Origin: Streptomyces sp. TLI_053
Lineage (GTDB): Bacteria > Actinomycetota > Actinomycetes > Streptomycetales > Streptomycetaceae
DNA: 64,000 nucleotides
Direction of reading: 5' to 3'
Assembly: GCF_900105395.1 (NCBI RefSeq)
Contig: NZ_LT629775.1
Location: 9,637,501 to 9,701,500, forward strand
Shown: one piece after another, positions 44,159 to 52,559 of the stretch
Layout of the letters: each line of letters begins with the position of its first letter
How positions within the stretch are numbered: the stretch's first letter is position 1
Notes under the pieces: generated by a model
The model's database searches: none
Seen by the model: the letters and a program-made list of their open reading frames with translations, nothing else
What the model was told of the DNA's origin: nothing
Position numbers and translations under genes: made by a program

Positions 44159-44809
44159 TCAGGCCGGGGACGCCGCGAGGAACCGCAGCACGGCGAGGAC
44201 GCGGCGGTGGTCCACCTCGACCACGGGCAGGTCCAGCTTGGCCAGGATGTTGTTGATGTGCTTCGCCACCGCGCTCTCACCGATCACCAGCGCCTGCGCG
44301 ATACCGGCATTGGAGCGCCCCTCGGCCATCAGGCCGAGCACCTCCCGTTCGCGGGGGGTCAGCCGGGCGAGCGGATCGCTGTCGCGCCGCAGCAGCAACT
44401 GGGCGACGACCTGCGGGTCCAGGGCCGTGCCCCCGTCCGCCACTCGCCGGACCGCCGCCACGAAGTCGGTGACATCGGCGACCCGCTGCTTGAGCAGGTA
44501 GCCAACACCGCTGGTGTTCGCGGACAGCAGGTCGGCCGCGTACCGCTCCTCCACGTACTGCGACAGCAGCACCACCGCCGTGCCCGGCCAGCGCCGGCGG
44601 ATCTCCAGCGCCGCCCGGACCCCCTCGTCGGTGAAGCCGGGGGGCATCCGGACGTCGATCAGGGCGAGTTCGGGCCGGTGCTCCGCCACCGCCGCCAACA
44701 GTCCCTCCGCGTCGCCCACTTCGGCCACGACCTGGAACCCGCCCATCTCCAGCACCTTGATCAGGCCGACCCGCAACAGTACCGAGTCCTCGGCGATCAC
44801 CGCGCGCAC
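44159..44809 (-). CDS. NarL/LuxR-type response regulator
   Basis: A 216-residue regulator: receiver domain with phospho-acceptor Asp52 (ALIDVRMPP) and acidic Asp8, then a LuxR-type HTH (LTPREREVLGLMAEGRSNAGIAQALVIGESAVAKHINNILAKL). The GTG start at 44809 overlaps the 3' end of the histidine kinase gene by 13 bases. It likely controls genes in response to the kinase; targets unknown. Confidence 0.93.
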   Translation of the reverse strand: MRAVIAEDSVLLRVGLIKVLEMGGFQVVAEVGDAEGLLAAVAEHRPELALIDVRMPPGFTDEGVRAALEIRRRWPGTAVVLLSQYVEERYAADLLSANTSGVGYLLKQRVADVTDFVAAVRRVADGGTALDPQVVAQLLLRRDSDPLARLTPREREVLGLMAEGRSNAGIAQALVIGESAVAKHINNILAKLDLPVVEVDHRRVLAVLRFLAASPA

Positions 44810-46044
44810 GGCAGCTCCGCGGTGACGGTGGTGGGCCCCCCGACGGGGCTGCTGACCCGGAAGGTCCCGTCCAGGGAGCCGACCCGCTTGGCCAGCCCGG
44901 TCAGCCCCGTGCCGGCGGCGGCGTCGGCGCCGCCCAGACCGTCGTCGGTGACGCGCACGCGCAGCACCTCGCCGACCCTGCGGACCACGACCTCCGCACG
45001 CACCGCGTCGGCGTGCTTGGTCGCATTGGTCAGCGCCTCCGAGATCACGAAGTACGCGACCGACTCCACGCCGGGCGCCACCCGCCCCTCCAGATCGACC
45101 CGCAGCCGCACCGGCAGGGGAGTGCGGGCGGCCAGCCCGGACAACGCTGCGTCCAGACCCCGGTCCTCGAGCACGGCCGGGTGCAGCCCCCGCACCAGGT
45201 CGTCGAGTTCGGCGATCGCCTCCTTCGCCTCCAGGTGCGCTTTCGCGATCACCTCGCGGGCATCGCCCGGCAGGTCCGGGCGGGTGGCCATGGCGAGACC
45301 CAGGTTGACCGCGAGCGACACCAACCGCTGCTGGGTGCCGTCGTGCAGGTCGCGCTCGATCCGACGACGCTCCGCGTCGACGGCCTCGATCAGGTCGGAC
45401 CGGCTCACGGCCAGCTGGTCGACCCGCTCCTGGAGCCGCTGCGCCCGGCTGGGCCCGAGCAGGCCCGACACCAGCCGCGCCTCCGCCCGGGCCACAACCC
45501 GCGCGGCCCGGGGCAGGGCGAACAGGAGGAGGAGTCCGCTCGCCGTGGCGGCCAGCAGCACGGCCAGGTAGCCCAACCAGCCCTGACGGATCCCGGCCGA
45601 CAGCGCCCACGACCAGGCGAAGGCGGCGACACCGGCCAGAGCCGCCACCGCCACCGCGAGCACCAGCAACTCCAGCAGCGCGAGCAGCGGGCCCAGCACG
45701 AGGTGGTAGCCGATCCTGCGCCAAGGCCGCGCCGCCGCGAGCCACCGGGCGGCGGAGGCCCACGTCCATCGTTCCGGCACGGTGGAGGTGAGCCGGGGGA
45801 CGTCCACGCCGACGAGCAGCCGGTAGCGGGCCCGCTGAACATCCGTCAGCACCGGGCTGCCGAGCAGGACCAGGGCGGCCGACACGGGAACCGTGAAGAG
45901 CCAGTTCCCCGTCCTGGCGGTGGTCGCCGCCGCCCACGCCCACACAGGCACCAGCGCCAGGTGCGGCAGCACACCAGCGGCAAGAAAGCCGGTGTCCCGC
46001 CGCGCCCGGAGCACCGTGCGTCTCAGTCCAGCTGGAATCGTCAT
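44797..46044 (-). CDS. Sensor histidine kinase (NarL-partner type)
   Basis: A 415-residue membrane kinase. Several N-terminal transmembrane segments (about 20-65 and 110-180) are followed by the HisKA_3 box ERRRIERDLHDGTQQRL with the phospho-accepting His234 and an ATPase domain (EALTNATKHADA, VTDDGLGGADAAAGTGLTGLAKRV). No large extracellular loop is present, so it senses a membrane signal. Overlaps and pairs with the response regulator. An inverted repeat lies upstream. Confidence 0.92.
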   Translation of the reverse strand: MTIPAGLRRTVLRARRDTGFLAAGVLPHLALVPVWAWAAATTARTGNWLFTVPVSAALVLLGSPVLTDVQRARYRLLVGVDVPRLTSTVPERWTWASAARWLAAARPWRRIGYHLVLGPLLALLELLVLAVAVAALAGVAAFAWSWALSAGIRQGWLGYLAVLLAATASGLLLLFALPRAARVVARAEARLVSGLLGPSRAQRLQERVDQLAVSRSDLIEAVDAERRRIERDLHDGTQQRLVSLAVNLGLAMATRPDLPGDAREVIAKAHLEAKEAIAELDDLVRGLHPAVLEDRGLDAALSGLAARTPLPVRLRVDLEGRVAPGVESVAYFVISEALTNATKHADAVRAEVVVRRVGEVLRVRVTDDGLGGADAAAGTGLTGLAKRVGSLDGTFRVSSPVGGPTTVTAELPCAR

Positions 46045-46077
46045 GGCACGACGCTAGGGCACCGCAGGAGGAAGGTG

Positions 46078-46104
46078 CCATGAATCCTGTACCCGATTTC
46101 ATGG
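46078..46104. promoter_or_regulatory. Inverted repeat upstream of the histidine kinase
   Basis: CCATGAA (46078-46084) and TTCATGG (46098-46104) are inverted around 13 bases, about 35-60 bp before the kinase start. A binding site for the cognate regulator is plausible. Confidence 0.5.
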
Positions 46105-46193
46105 TGAACCCAGTGCCACCTAGATCTTGATCGCGGCCTGCCGGCGGGCGCGCGGCGTCACAGGTCGTCAGGTCAGCGAGTACGCTCCCGGGT

Positions 46194-47135
46194 TCAGGCG
46201 GCCTGTCGCCGCCAGTCGGAGGGGGTGTGTCCGCGGGCGCGTTTGAAGGCGACGCTGAACGCGAAGGCGTCCGCGTAGCCGACCGCGCGGGCGACGGCGG
46301 CGACGGTGTCGTCGGTGTCGCGCAGCAGATCGGCGGCCAGGGTCATCCGCCAGGTGGTGAGGTAGGTGAGCGGGGGTTCGCCGACGGCGGTGGTGAAGTG
46401 GGCGGCGAAGGTGGCCCGGGACTGGCCGACCTGGCCGGCGAGTTCGGCGACGGTCCAGCGGCGGGCCGGGTCCTCGTGCAGCAGGCGCAGTGCGTCGCCG
46501 ACCGCCGGCGTCGTCAACGCCGCGTGCCAGGAGGGGAGTTCGGTGGCGTTCGGTCGGGCGCACCAGGCGCGCAGGGCGAGCACCAGGACGAGGTCGAGGA
46601 GGCGGCTGAGGACGGCGTCCTGGCCGGGTTCCTCCTGTGCGGTCTCGGTGGCGAGCAGGTCCAGGGCGCCTCTGGTACGGGGGCCGGCCGGGACGACGGC
46701 CAGGGGCGGGAGCGCGGCGAGCAGGCGCTCGCCGACGTCGCCGCGCAGGTCGTAGGCGCCGCGGAGCAGGACGGTGGCGCCGGGCAGCCCGTCGCCGTAG
46801 GTGCGGGGGGCCAGGCTGCGCCGGCACGGTCCGAGGGGTTCGAAGGCGGGCGTGGTGCCGCTGCGGATGATCACCTGGGGCGGGGTGTCCGGGGCGTCGG
46901 CGACGGTGCAGCGGGGGGTGCCGCTGATCAGCGCGATGTCGCCGGCGGCCAGCCGCACCGGGGCGGCCCGGGGGTCGTCGTCGAGGCGCACCCAGGCCGC
47001 ACCGTCGAGTGCGGCGAGGACGGTGAGGGTGGGGGCGTCGGCGAAGGTCATCGCCCAGGGCGGGCGCTGGATCATCTGCCGCACCAGTGCGCTGCTCGCG
47101 CGGGCCCGGTGCAGCAGATCGCTCAGGACGTCCAT
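46194..47135 (-). CDS. AraC-family regulator with cupin-type N-terminal domain
   Basis: A 313-residue regulator. The N-terminal two thirds resemble the AraC-associated cupin_6 domain (PPWAMTFADAPTLTVLAALDGAAWVRLDDD, RLAAGDIALISG), and the C-terminal third has two HTHs (WTVAELAGQVGQSRATFAAHFTTAVGEPPLTYLTTWRMTLAADLL and VAAVARAVGYADAFAFSVAFKRARG). The start at 47135 is near the divergent NmrA-like gene, its probable target. Confidence 0.92.
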   Translation of the reverse strand: MDVLSDLLHRARASSALVRQMIQRPPWAMTFADAPTLTVLAALDGAAWVRLDDDPRAAPVRLAAGDIALISGTPRCTVADAPDTPPQVIIRSGTTPAFEPLGPCRRSLAPRTYGDGLPGATVLLRGAYDLRGDVGERLLAALPPLAVVPAGPRTRGALDLLATETAQEEPGQDAVLSRLLDLVLVLALRAWCARPNATELPSWHAALTTPAVGDALRLLHEDPARRWTVAELAGQVGQSRATFAAHFTTAVGEPPLTYLTTWRMTLAADLLRDTDDTVAAVARAVGYADAFAFSVAFKRARGHTPSDWRRQAA

Positions 47136-47178
47136 GCGCCCCAGGCTAGACGATGCCGGAGCTGGACGACGACAAAGG

Positions 47179-47192
47179 GATCGTCGACGATC
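47179..47192. promoter_or_regulatory. 14-bp perfect palindrome in the AraC/NmrA divergent promoter
   Basis: GATCGTCGACGATC is a perfect palindrome, 44 bp from the AraC start and 42 bp from the NmrA-like start. AraC proteins usually prefer direct repeats, so another regulator may also act here. Confidence 0.5.
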
Positions 47193-47233
47193 ACCCATGG
47201 ATCATCCGGATCCGGCACGGTTGTCTGGAGGGC

Positions 47234-48055
47234 ATGACGAAGAACATCCTGATTCTCGGCGGCACCGGTACCACCGGCCGCCGCATCGCCCGCCGCCTCG
47301 CCGCCCAGGGCCTGGCGGTGCGGACCGCCGCCCGTACCGGCGCCGACGTCCGCCTCGACCTGGACGACCCCACGACCTGGGCGCCCGCGCTCGACGGCGT
47401 CACCGCCGCCTATCTCCTGGAGCCCGCCGGGCAGTCCCGCACCCCGCGTCTGGTCGAAGCAGCGGTCGCCGCGGGCGTGAAGCGCCTGGTACTGCTCTCC
47501 GCCCACGGCGTCGACCACGCCGACGACAGCCACCCGCTCAGGGCCGCCGAAGCGGCCGTGCGCGGGAGCGGCGTCGACTGGACCGTCCTGCAGCCCGAGT
47601 GGTTCGCCCAGAACTTCAGCGAGTCCTTCTGGCGGGAGGGCGTGCGCTCCGGCACTCTCACCCTGCCCACCGGGGACGGCCGGGTCCCCTTCGTCGACGC
47701 CGAGGACATCGCCGACGTCGCCGTGGCCGCCCTCACCGAGGACGGCCACAGCGGCCGGACCTACCGGCTGACCGGTCCCCGCTCGCTCAGCCTCGGCGAG
47801 GCGGCCGACGTGATCACCGCCGCCACCGGACGCGAGGTCCGCCACCTCGACATCGCCCCCGAGGACTTCATCGCCCAGCTGGTCGCCCACGGCACGCCCG
47901 AGGTCGTCGCCGGCGTGCTCACCGGCCTGCTGGTCAACATCCGCGACGGCCACGCCGCCGACGTCTCCGACGGTGTCGAACAGGCCCTCGGCCGCCCGGC
48001 CCGCTCCTTCGAGTCCTTCGCTGCCGCGGCGGCGGCCGCAGGCATCTGGGACTGA
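47234..48055 (+). CDS. NmrA-like NAD(P)-binding oxidoreductase
   Basis: A 273-residue protein beginning MTKNILILGGTGTTGRRIARRL (Rossmann loop), with the family's VLQPEWFAQNFSESFW and the C-terminal substrate-lid region. It resembles azoreductase/NmrA-type proteins of Streptomyces. GGAGGGC precedes ATG 47234. Probably a small-molecule reductase or redox sensor controlled by the divergent AraC regulator. Confidence 0.9.
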   Translation: MTKNILILGGTGTTGRRIARRLAAQGLAVRTAARTGADVRLDLDDPTTWAPALDGVTAAYLLEPAGQSRTPRLVEAAVAAGVKRLVLLSAHGVDHADDSHPLRAAEAAVRGSGVDWTVLQPEWFAQNFSESFWREGVRSGTLTLPTGDGRVPFVDAEDIADVAVAALTEDGHSGRTYRLTGPRSLSLGEAADVITAATGREVRHLDIAPEDFIAQLVAHGTPEVVAGVLTGLLVNIRDGHAADVSDGVEQALGRPARSFESFAAAAAAAGIWD

Positions 48056-48539
48056 GCCCGTCCGCAGCTCCGGCCGTCCCCGCACGGCCGGGGCTGCGGC
48101 TACGTACCGGCCAGCCAGCCGGTACGCCGGGGCGCACCGGGTGTGCGGCGGTCGTGGACCAGCCAACGGAGACACAGGCCGACACGCTGGTGGATGTTCA
48201 GGCGCCGCAGGGCCGGAACAGGAGCGCGGGACGCCCGAATCCGCGAGTCGCTCCCGGGTCCGATCGAAACCCGATTTGTCAAGGAAATGATCGGCGCCTT
48301 CGGAGTGTCTCCCGTTTTTGCCCCGGCGGGCCGCGGTCTCCTACATTGTGCGGAACATTCGGTCGTCGCCTCCGGGGAGCGGAAGCCGAACCGCTTCCTC
48401 CGTGATTTCGGGTGGGAACAGAAGAACGCGCAGCCAATTGTGCGTTGACGGAACAATGCGCTCTCCGGCCGGACAACGACGGGTCCGCTCGTGCGGTGCG
48501 CGAACGCGGGGAAATGGGCGCAAGGAAAGGAGCCGGGTG
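48056..48539. other. Intergenic region
   Basis: 484 bases without a gene. The last 200 bases are AT-richer and contain the repeated element ATTGTGCG (around 48344 and 48438) with TTGACG close to the second copy, a likely promoter for the gene at 48540. Confidence 0.45.
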
Positions 48540-49040
48540 ATGAACCTGGTGGTCGCTGACCCGCACCACGGGCAGGTGGAGATCTCCGCCGACCGCGAGC
48601 GCGGAGTGGTCGAGGTCAGGTCGCCCTCTCTGCCGCACGCGACCGTAACGCGTCGGGAAGGATCCGTGGCCGGCGATGTTTCGCCGATCGGGACCCGTGA
48701 CGGCAGCCGGACAGTTCTGACAGTGGGCGGCGAATCGGGGCGGGTGTCTCCGGGGACGGGGTTCGCCACCCGCCGGTCCTACCGGGTAGGTGTTGAATTC
48801 CGCGGTGTCTCCTACGGGTTCGACCCCGTCGCGAAACATCTCACCCGCTTCACCCGGAACGGGGTCGAGCTGGCCGTCTTCGAGCGGACCGCCACGGGCG
48901 GGATCGGGGCCTCCTGGTCGCCGGACGTTGCCTGCACCCCCGACGAGGCCGCACTCGGATACGTGCTCGTCGGCGCCTACGGAGTGGGATCCCCGGGCGT
49001 TCTGAAGTCCGTCATCGGACACGGGGGATTGCCTTTCTAG
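48540..49040 (+). CDS. Hypothetical beta-rich protein
   Basis: A 166-residue protein from ATG 48540 (GTG 48537 also possible; AAGGAG upstream). It is rich in beta strands and glycine (VVADPHHGQVEISADRERGVVEV, YRVGVEFRGVSYGFDPVAKHLTRFTRNGVELAVFER). There is no signal peptide or membrane segment. No family recognised; perhaps a small beta-sandwich protein. Confidence 0.65.
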   Translation: MNLVVADPHHGQVEISADRERGVVEVRSPSLPHATVTRREGSVAGDVSPIGTRDGSRTVLTVGGESGRVSPGTGFATRRSYRVGVEFRGVSYGFDPVAKHLTRFTRNGVELAVFERTATGGIGASWSPDVACTPDEAALGYVLVGAYGVGSPGVLKSVIGHGGLPF

Positions 49041-49736
49041 ACCCTCGCCCCGGGTGACGCGCGGCTGGAACCCTTCGGCCGCGCGTCACCCGCACGGCTG
49101 GGCGACAGGATCCACGGGCGCCGCCCGGGCCGACGCTTCCTGCTGTCCCGTACGCCGCCCCGACAGCCCCGACAGCGACCGCGGGGCCGGGGTCCACACC
49201 TGCCGGACAGGCGAGTCGCAGCCGAGAACCGCCCGGTGGCACGGGCGTGCTTCCGGAGGTGTCCTGACGGTTCTCGCGCCCCCGCAGGCTGCGCGCCCGA
49301 GCGCCTGCGCAGCTCCGGGCTGCCCCAGAAGAACGATCAAGAGCACACCACGGCACACCCTCTCGGTCTGCTGCGTGCGACACCGGGCCCTTCCCATCCC
49401 GAGTACGCCCGCCTCGTTGCACAGACGGTCCGGCGGCTCCGGTTGCGGGCCGTCTGGGTATCGCGCGGTGGCGCCGCAAGCGCCACGGCGGTGCCCGGCG
49501 GAGTGGGGGAGTCCTGTCGTTGTCGACCGGCGGTCGTGACCCCGTGGCCGGCCGGACCCCGGCTCGCTCGTCGGAGTCACGGCGGGTGGGTTGCGGCCCG
49601 TGTCGAGGTGGCGCGATCCGGCGGGCAGGAGCCCGATTCGCTGCTGTTCGCCGGGGCGGGCGCGGGCGACACTGGTACGTGGGCGATCGGACCTTCGATG
49701 GCCCGTAGGCTGTCCATGATCCTGAGGGGGGAGCAC
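49041..49736. other. Intergenic region
   Basis: 696 bases without a convincing gene. The plus-strand frame that runs into the peptidoglycan-binding gene is open but has no coding character before 49737. Confidence 0.4.
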
Positions 49737-50189
49737 ATGCGGTCCAGCTCGATGACGAGGTCCCTCGCCGTCCTCACCGTCGCCGCCGCCATCGCTGTCG
49801 GCGGAACGGCGGGTACGGCCTCCGCGACGCCCGCGTCCGTCGCCCGGGAGGCGGCGGGCGCCCAGGCCGGCGTACGGCTCACAACCGTCGAGAACCTCGG
49901 CCTGAACGCTTCCGAAGCCGCCTACCTCCAGGACTGGCTGGCGCTGTACTGGGGTTACCCGGGCGCGGCCGACGGTCAGTTGGACACCGAGAGCTGGAAG
50001 GCGCTCCAGCGCTTCCTCCAGGCCAAATGGGGTTACCTCGGTGCGATCGACGGGATCGTCGGTACCGGGACCGTCAAGGCCCTGCAGCGCCGGCTGACGG
50101 CGGAGGAGAGCTACCACGGTCCGATCGACGGCGTCGCAGGACCGGACACCCGTGCGGCGTTCAAGCGCTTCGCCTCACCCAAGGACTGA
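49737..50189 (+). CDS. Secreted peptidoglycan-binding-like protein
   Basis: A 150-residue protein with a Sec signal peptide (RSLAVLTVAAAIAVGGTAGTASA). The mature part carries repeats like the PG_binding_1 domain: AAYLQDWLALYWGYPGAADGQLDTESWKALQRFLQ, then YLGAIDGIVGTGTVKALQRRL, then SYHGPIDGVAGPDTRAAFKRFA. The start follows GAGGGGGGAG. It has no catalytic domain and probably binds cell-wall polymer outside the cell. Confidence 0.85.
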   Translation: MRSSSMTRSLAVLTVAAAIAVGGTAGTASATPASVAREAAGAQAGVRLTTVENLGLNASEAAYLQDWLALYWGYPGAADGQLDTESWKALQRFLQAKWGYLGAIDGIVGTGTVKALQRRLTAEESYHGPIDGVAGPDTRAAFKRFASPKD

Positions 50190-50308
50190 ACCCGGCGAAC
50201 GGCCCGCCGGCGTGTGGCGGGGCCGTCGCCGGGCGCGGTCACGGCGTGCCGACGGAGGAGGTGTTGTTGCCTCCCGGGTCCCGGGCGGCAACAACACCGG
50301 TGCCCTCG

Positions 50309-50545
50309 TTACCGGTCACCTCGTCGGCGCGCCCGCAGCAGGCGGGCGGGGCCGCCGATCGTCAGACCCCCCAGGAGTGCTGCGAGCAGACCCACCGCGA
50401 GACCCGCGAGCCCTTCCCCGGGGAGGACGAGGACGAGAAGGCGGTGAATGCCCCAGGCGGCGAGGAGCGCGCACGTGACGAGGGCCCACAGACTCCCCTC
50501 GAGCCCGAGGCGCGGCGGCGCGGGCCGGTGCTGCTCGTCTTTCAT
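50309..50545 (-). CDS. Small two-helix membrane protein
   Basis: A 78-residue protein from ATG 50545 with two hydrophobic helices (LWALVTCALLAAWGIHRLLVLVL and GLAVGLLAALLGGLTIGG) separated by PGEG, and a basic C-terminus. It starts 41 bases after the stop of the Gly-zipper peptide gene on the same strand. Small membrane proteins in this position often give immunity to or help export a neighbouring peptide; that is inference. Confidence 0.65.
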   Translation of the reverse strand: MKDEQHRPAPPRLGLEGSLWALVTCALLAAWGIHRLLVLVLPGEGLAGLAVGLLAALLGGLTIGGPARLLRARRRGDR

Positions 50546-50586
50546 GATGTTTCCGTTCCGTGGAGTCACTTGCCCTTGATCAATCC

Positions 50587-50805
50587 TTAGAGTCCACCCT
50601 TGACCGCCCCGCCGACGGCTCCGGTCGCCGCGCCCGGGCCGCAGCCCGCGCGGGCTCCGATCGAGCCGACGACACATCCGCCCACCGCTCCGAGAACCGC
50701 CTGCTCGCTCGACTTCTTCGACGCGGCCTGGAGCCGCTTCCAGGCAGAACGGACGCAAGGGGCCGATGCCCCGTGCGGCCCTCGCCGATGATCGCGAGGA
50801 GACAC
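50587..50805 (-). CDS. Gly-zipper small peptide, bacteriocin-like candidate
   Basis: A 72-residue product from GTG 50805 with GGGAGAGG just upstream. Residues 1-30 are basic, then a helix (WKRLQAASKKSSEQ) leads into a hydrophobic GxxxG-rich stretch (AVLGAVGGCVVGSIGARAG and GAATGAVGGAVKGG) with two cysteines. Such Gly-zippers are typical of class II bacteriocins and membrane-inserting peptides. There is no processing signal I recognise. The next gene encodes a small membrane protein. Function inferred only. Confidence 0.55.
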   Translation of the reverse strand: MSPRDHRRGPHGASAPCVRSAWKRLQAASKKSSEQAVLGAVGGCVVGSIGARAGCGPGAATGAVGGAVKGGL

Positions 50806-50968
50806 CCAGCCTCTCCCGCACCGCACCGATCCGTAACCCCCCGACCCGCTGCTCCCGACCGGCCGACCGGCTGCTCCCGACCGGTCCCCCTCCGAGGCAC
50901 CAACAAGCACTGCGTCTGCACCTGCCCGTCCCGCGAGGCCCTCGCGACCGTGATGGACAAGGGCAAGA

Positions 50969-51026
50969 GGAGCTGTCACGTTGGCGGGTGTGTGATCGCC
51001 TGAGGGGGCGCCAACGCGACAGCTCC
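50969..51026 (-). terminator. Long hairpin downstream of the diphtheria-toxin-like gene
   Basis: GGAGCTGTCACGTTGGCG (50969-50986) pairs with 51009-51026 with a single mismatch around a 22-base loop. It lies 46 bases after the toxin-like stop codon and separates it from the peptide gene. Confidence 0.8.
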
Positions 51027-51071
51027 GATGTGGGGCCCGCCGACGAGCCGACGGGTCCTTGGGGAAGGCGG

Positions 51072-52559
51072 CTACGGAGTCCAGTCCTCGTACCAGGCCG
51101 TAGTGTCGATCATGCTGAACTTGCCCGTTGCCCGGACGACCGCCAGCTTCTCCGATTCCAGGAAACGGTAGGGGCCGCCGTCCAGTTTGAAACGATAGAA
51201 AACATCGAATGTTCGGGAGTTTCCGATCGTTCGAACGGCTTCCCAGTCCGGGGAAACTCCTTCGGCCATCGGAAATTCGTATTCCGCGTCCCCGCGCTCT
51301 CGGACGATCACTCGGGTACCGGCCGGGACGTACTCTCCGGGAGGCAGATCCTTGTCGCTCCGGTCGGTTTTCCAGCGGATTTCCATCTTCCCACGCCAGG
51401 CGGTCGCGTCGATCCAAGCCCGCGGTGCCGGCAGAACGGGCAGGACTCCCGTTTCCAGGTGCGCGGCCGGTGGCTCGGTCGTGGACGCGCGGAAGACGTG
51501 CACAAGGACTTCGACGAGTTGTTCGGCGAGTAGGGCGGCATCGACGATCTCGCCGACGACGGGCACGACCTGGGCGGCTGCCAGGGCGGCGATGGAGATG
51601 GCATTGACGACCACGCCTTCGATGTCGTGGTGTTCGAGCGCGGCGGCGATCCCCAAAGCATGGCCGATCCCCGGAACAATGGCGACGGTCGCGGCGGCCT
51701 TGTCGAGGGTTGTGACGTTTTTGTTGGCGAAGGTCTCCGACATGCCGTAGATCCAGGAGCCGACGGCGAAGGCGCCGACAGCCACGTGCGCACCGCTTTT
51801 CGCGCTGACCCGGGCATGGGTGGACGTCGAGGTGGTGTGGGCCTCGCTCCAGGTCGGGCCTTTGGGGTGCCGGTTCGGCAGGCTTTTCGTGTACTCGGTG
51901 TCTCGCGCCACCGCCGAAGCCATCTCCTTGGACCTGTGTTCGATGGCTTCCCATGATGCGGCAGGGATGCAGCTTCCCGCAGACCTCTTGGCGCGACCGC
52001 CTGGGACGCAGCCGGTAAGGCGTGCGTCTTCTGCGCTGTAGGCATAGGCTTCGTCCGCGGAATTCCGGTACTGCTCGAACGACTTGTGCGGTTCGGCGCG
52101 GCATTGCTTTTCGGCAATCTTCCACGGGACGATGTACTCAGGCCTTCCGGTTCCGTCGTCGAGAATCTTCAGTATGGTCCGGTCCTCTGCCAGGGCGTCC
52201 ATCAGATTCTCGCCCGAGGGTATCTTGAAATAGTTTTTTATATCCCTTATTCGACGATTCCGGAACTCTTCAAGGTGCTCGGTGCGGCCCTGGGAAATGT
52301 CGACGATCGCAATCTTCACACTCTTTTCGAAGCTCACCTTCACGACGCCTCCCGCGCGAGTCCTTAGTTCCCCTTGAATCTCTCCGTGGCTGTACTCGGC
52401 GGCGTGGTAAGGAGTTTCGGCGAGATAGAAGCCATTCCAATCGGTATTTTCACTGGACTTTCGACGGATTGCATCCAGGAGCGAGGGGAGGTTATTCGGC
52501 TTGTATCCGTGGTAAAGGGTGGGACTGGTCGGGTCGCCAATGCTGATGGTGTCAGGCAT
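51072..52559 (-). CDS. Diphtheria-toxin-like protein (ADP-ribosyltransferase, translocation and C-terminal domains)
   Basis: A 495-residue homologue of diphtheria toxin (DT; mature 535 aa). Catalytic domain, residues 10-160: LYHGYKP (His17, DT His21), DWNGFYLAETPYHAAEYS (Trp41, Tyr45, Tyr56; DT Trp50, Tyr54, Tyr65), AGGVVKV, PEYIVPW (Glu141, DT Glu148). A furin-like RAKR-S (189-193) lies between Cys184 and Cys197, like DT's loop. Translocation domain, about 205-357: IVPGIGHALGIAAALEHH and AQVVPVVGEIVDAALLAE, keeping the acidic pair Glu337/Asp340 of DT (Glu349, Asp352). The C-terminal beta-rich domain (370-495) is divergent. Unlike DT, no signal peptide is seen; the frame opens to 52718, with a GTG at 52607 as alternative start. 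DT-like proteins have been reported in some Streptomyces and Austwickia. Confidence 0.95.
   Translation of the reverse strand: MPDTISIGDPTSPTLYHGYKPNNLPSLLDAIRRKSSENTDWNGFYLAETPYHAAEYSHGEIQGELRTRAGGVVKVSFEKSVKIAIVDISQGRTEHLEEFRNRRIRDIKNYFKIPSGENLMDALAEDRTILKILDDGTGRPEYIVPWKIAEKQCRAEPHKSFEQYRNSADEAYAYSAEDARLTGCVPGGRAKRSAGSCIPAASWEAIEHRSKEMASAVARDTEYTKSLPNRHPKGPTWSEAHTTSTSTHARVSAKSGAHVAVGAFAVGSWIYGMSETFANKNVTTLDKAAATVAIVPGIGHALGIAAALEHHDIEGVVVNAISIAALAAAQVVPVVGEIVDAALLAEQLVEVLVHVFRASTTEPPAAHLETGVLPVLPAPRAWIDATAWRGKMEIRWKTDRSDKDLPPGEYVPAGTRVIVRERGDAEYEFPMAEGVSPDWEAVRTIGNSRTFDVFYRFKLDGGPYRFLESEKLAVVRATGKFSMIDTTAWYEDWTP

Noticed and set aside
42068..45571. 1019-codon plus frame (42512-45571) as a large gene
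   Set aside because: It runs antisense or out of frame across the XRE, reductase and two-component genes, all with strong family motifs.
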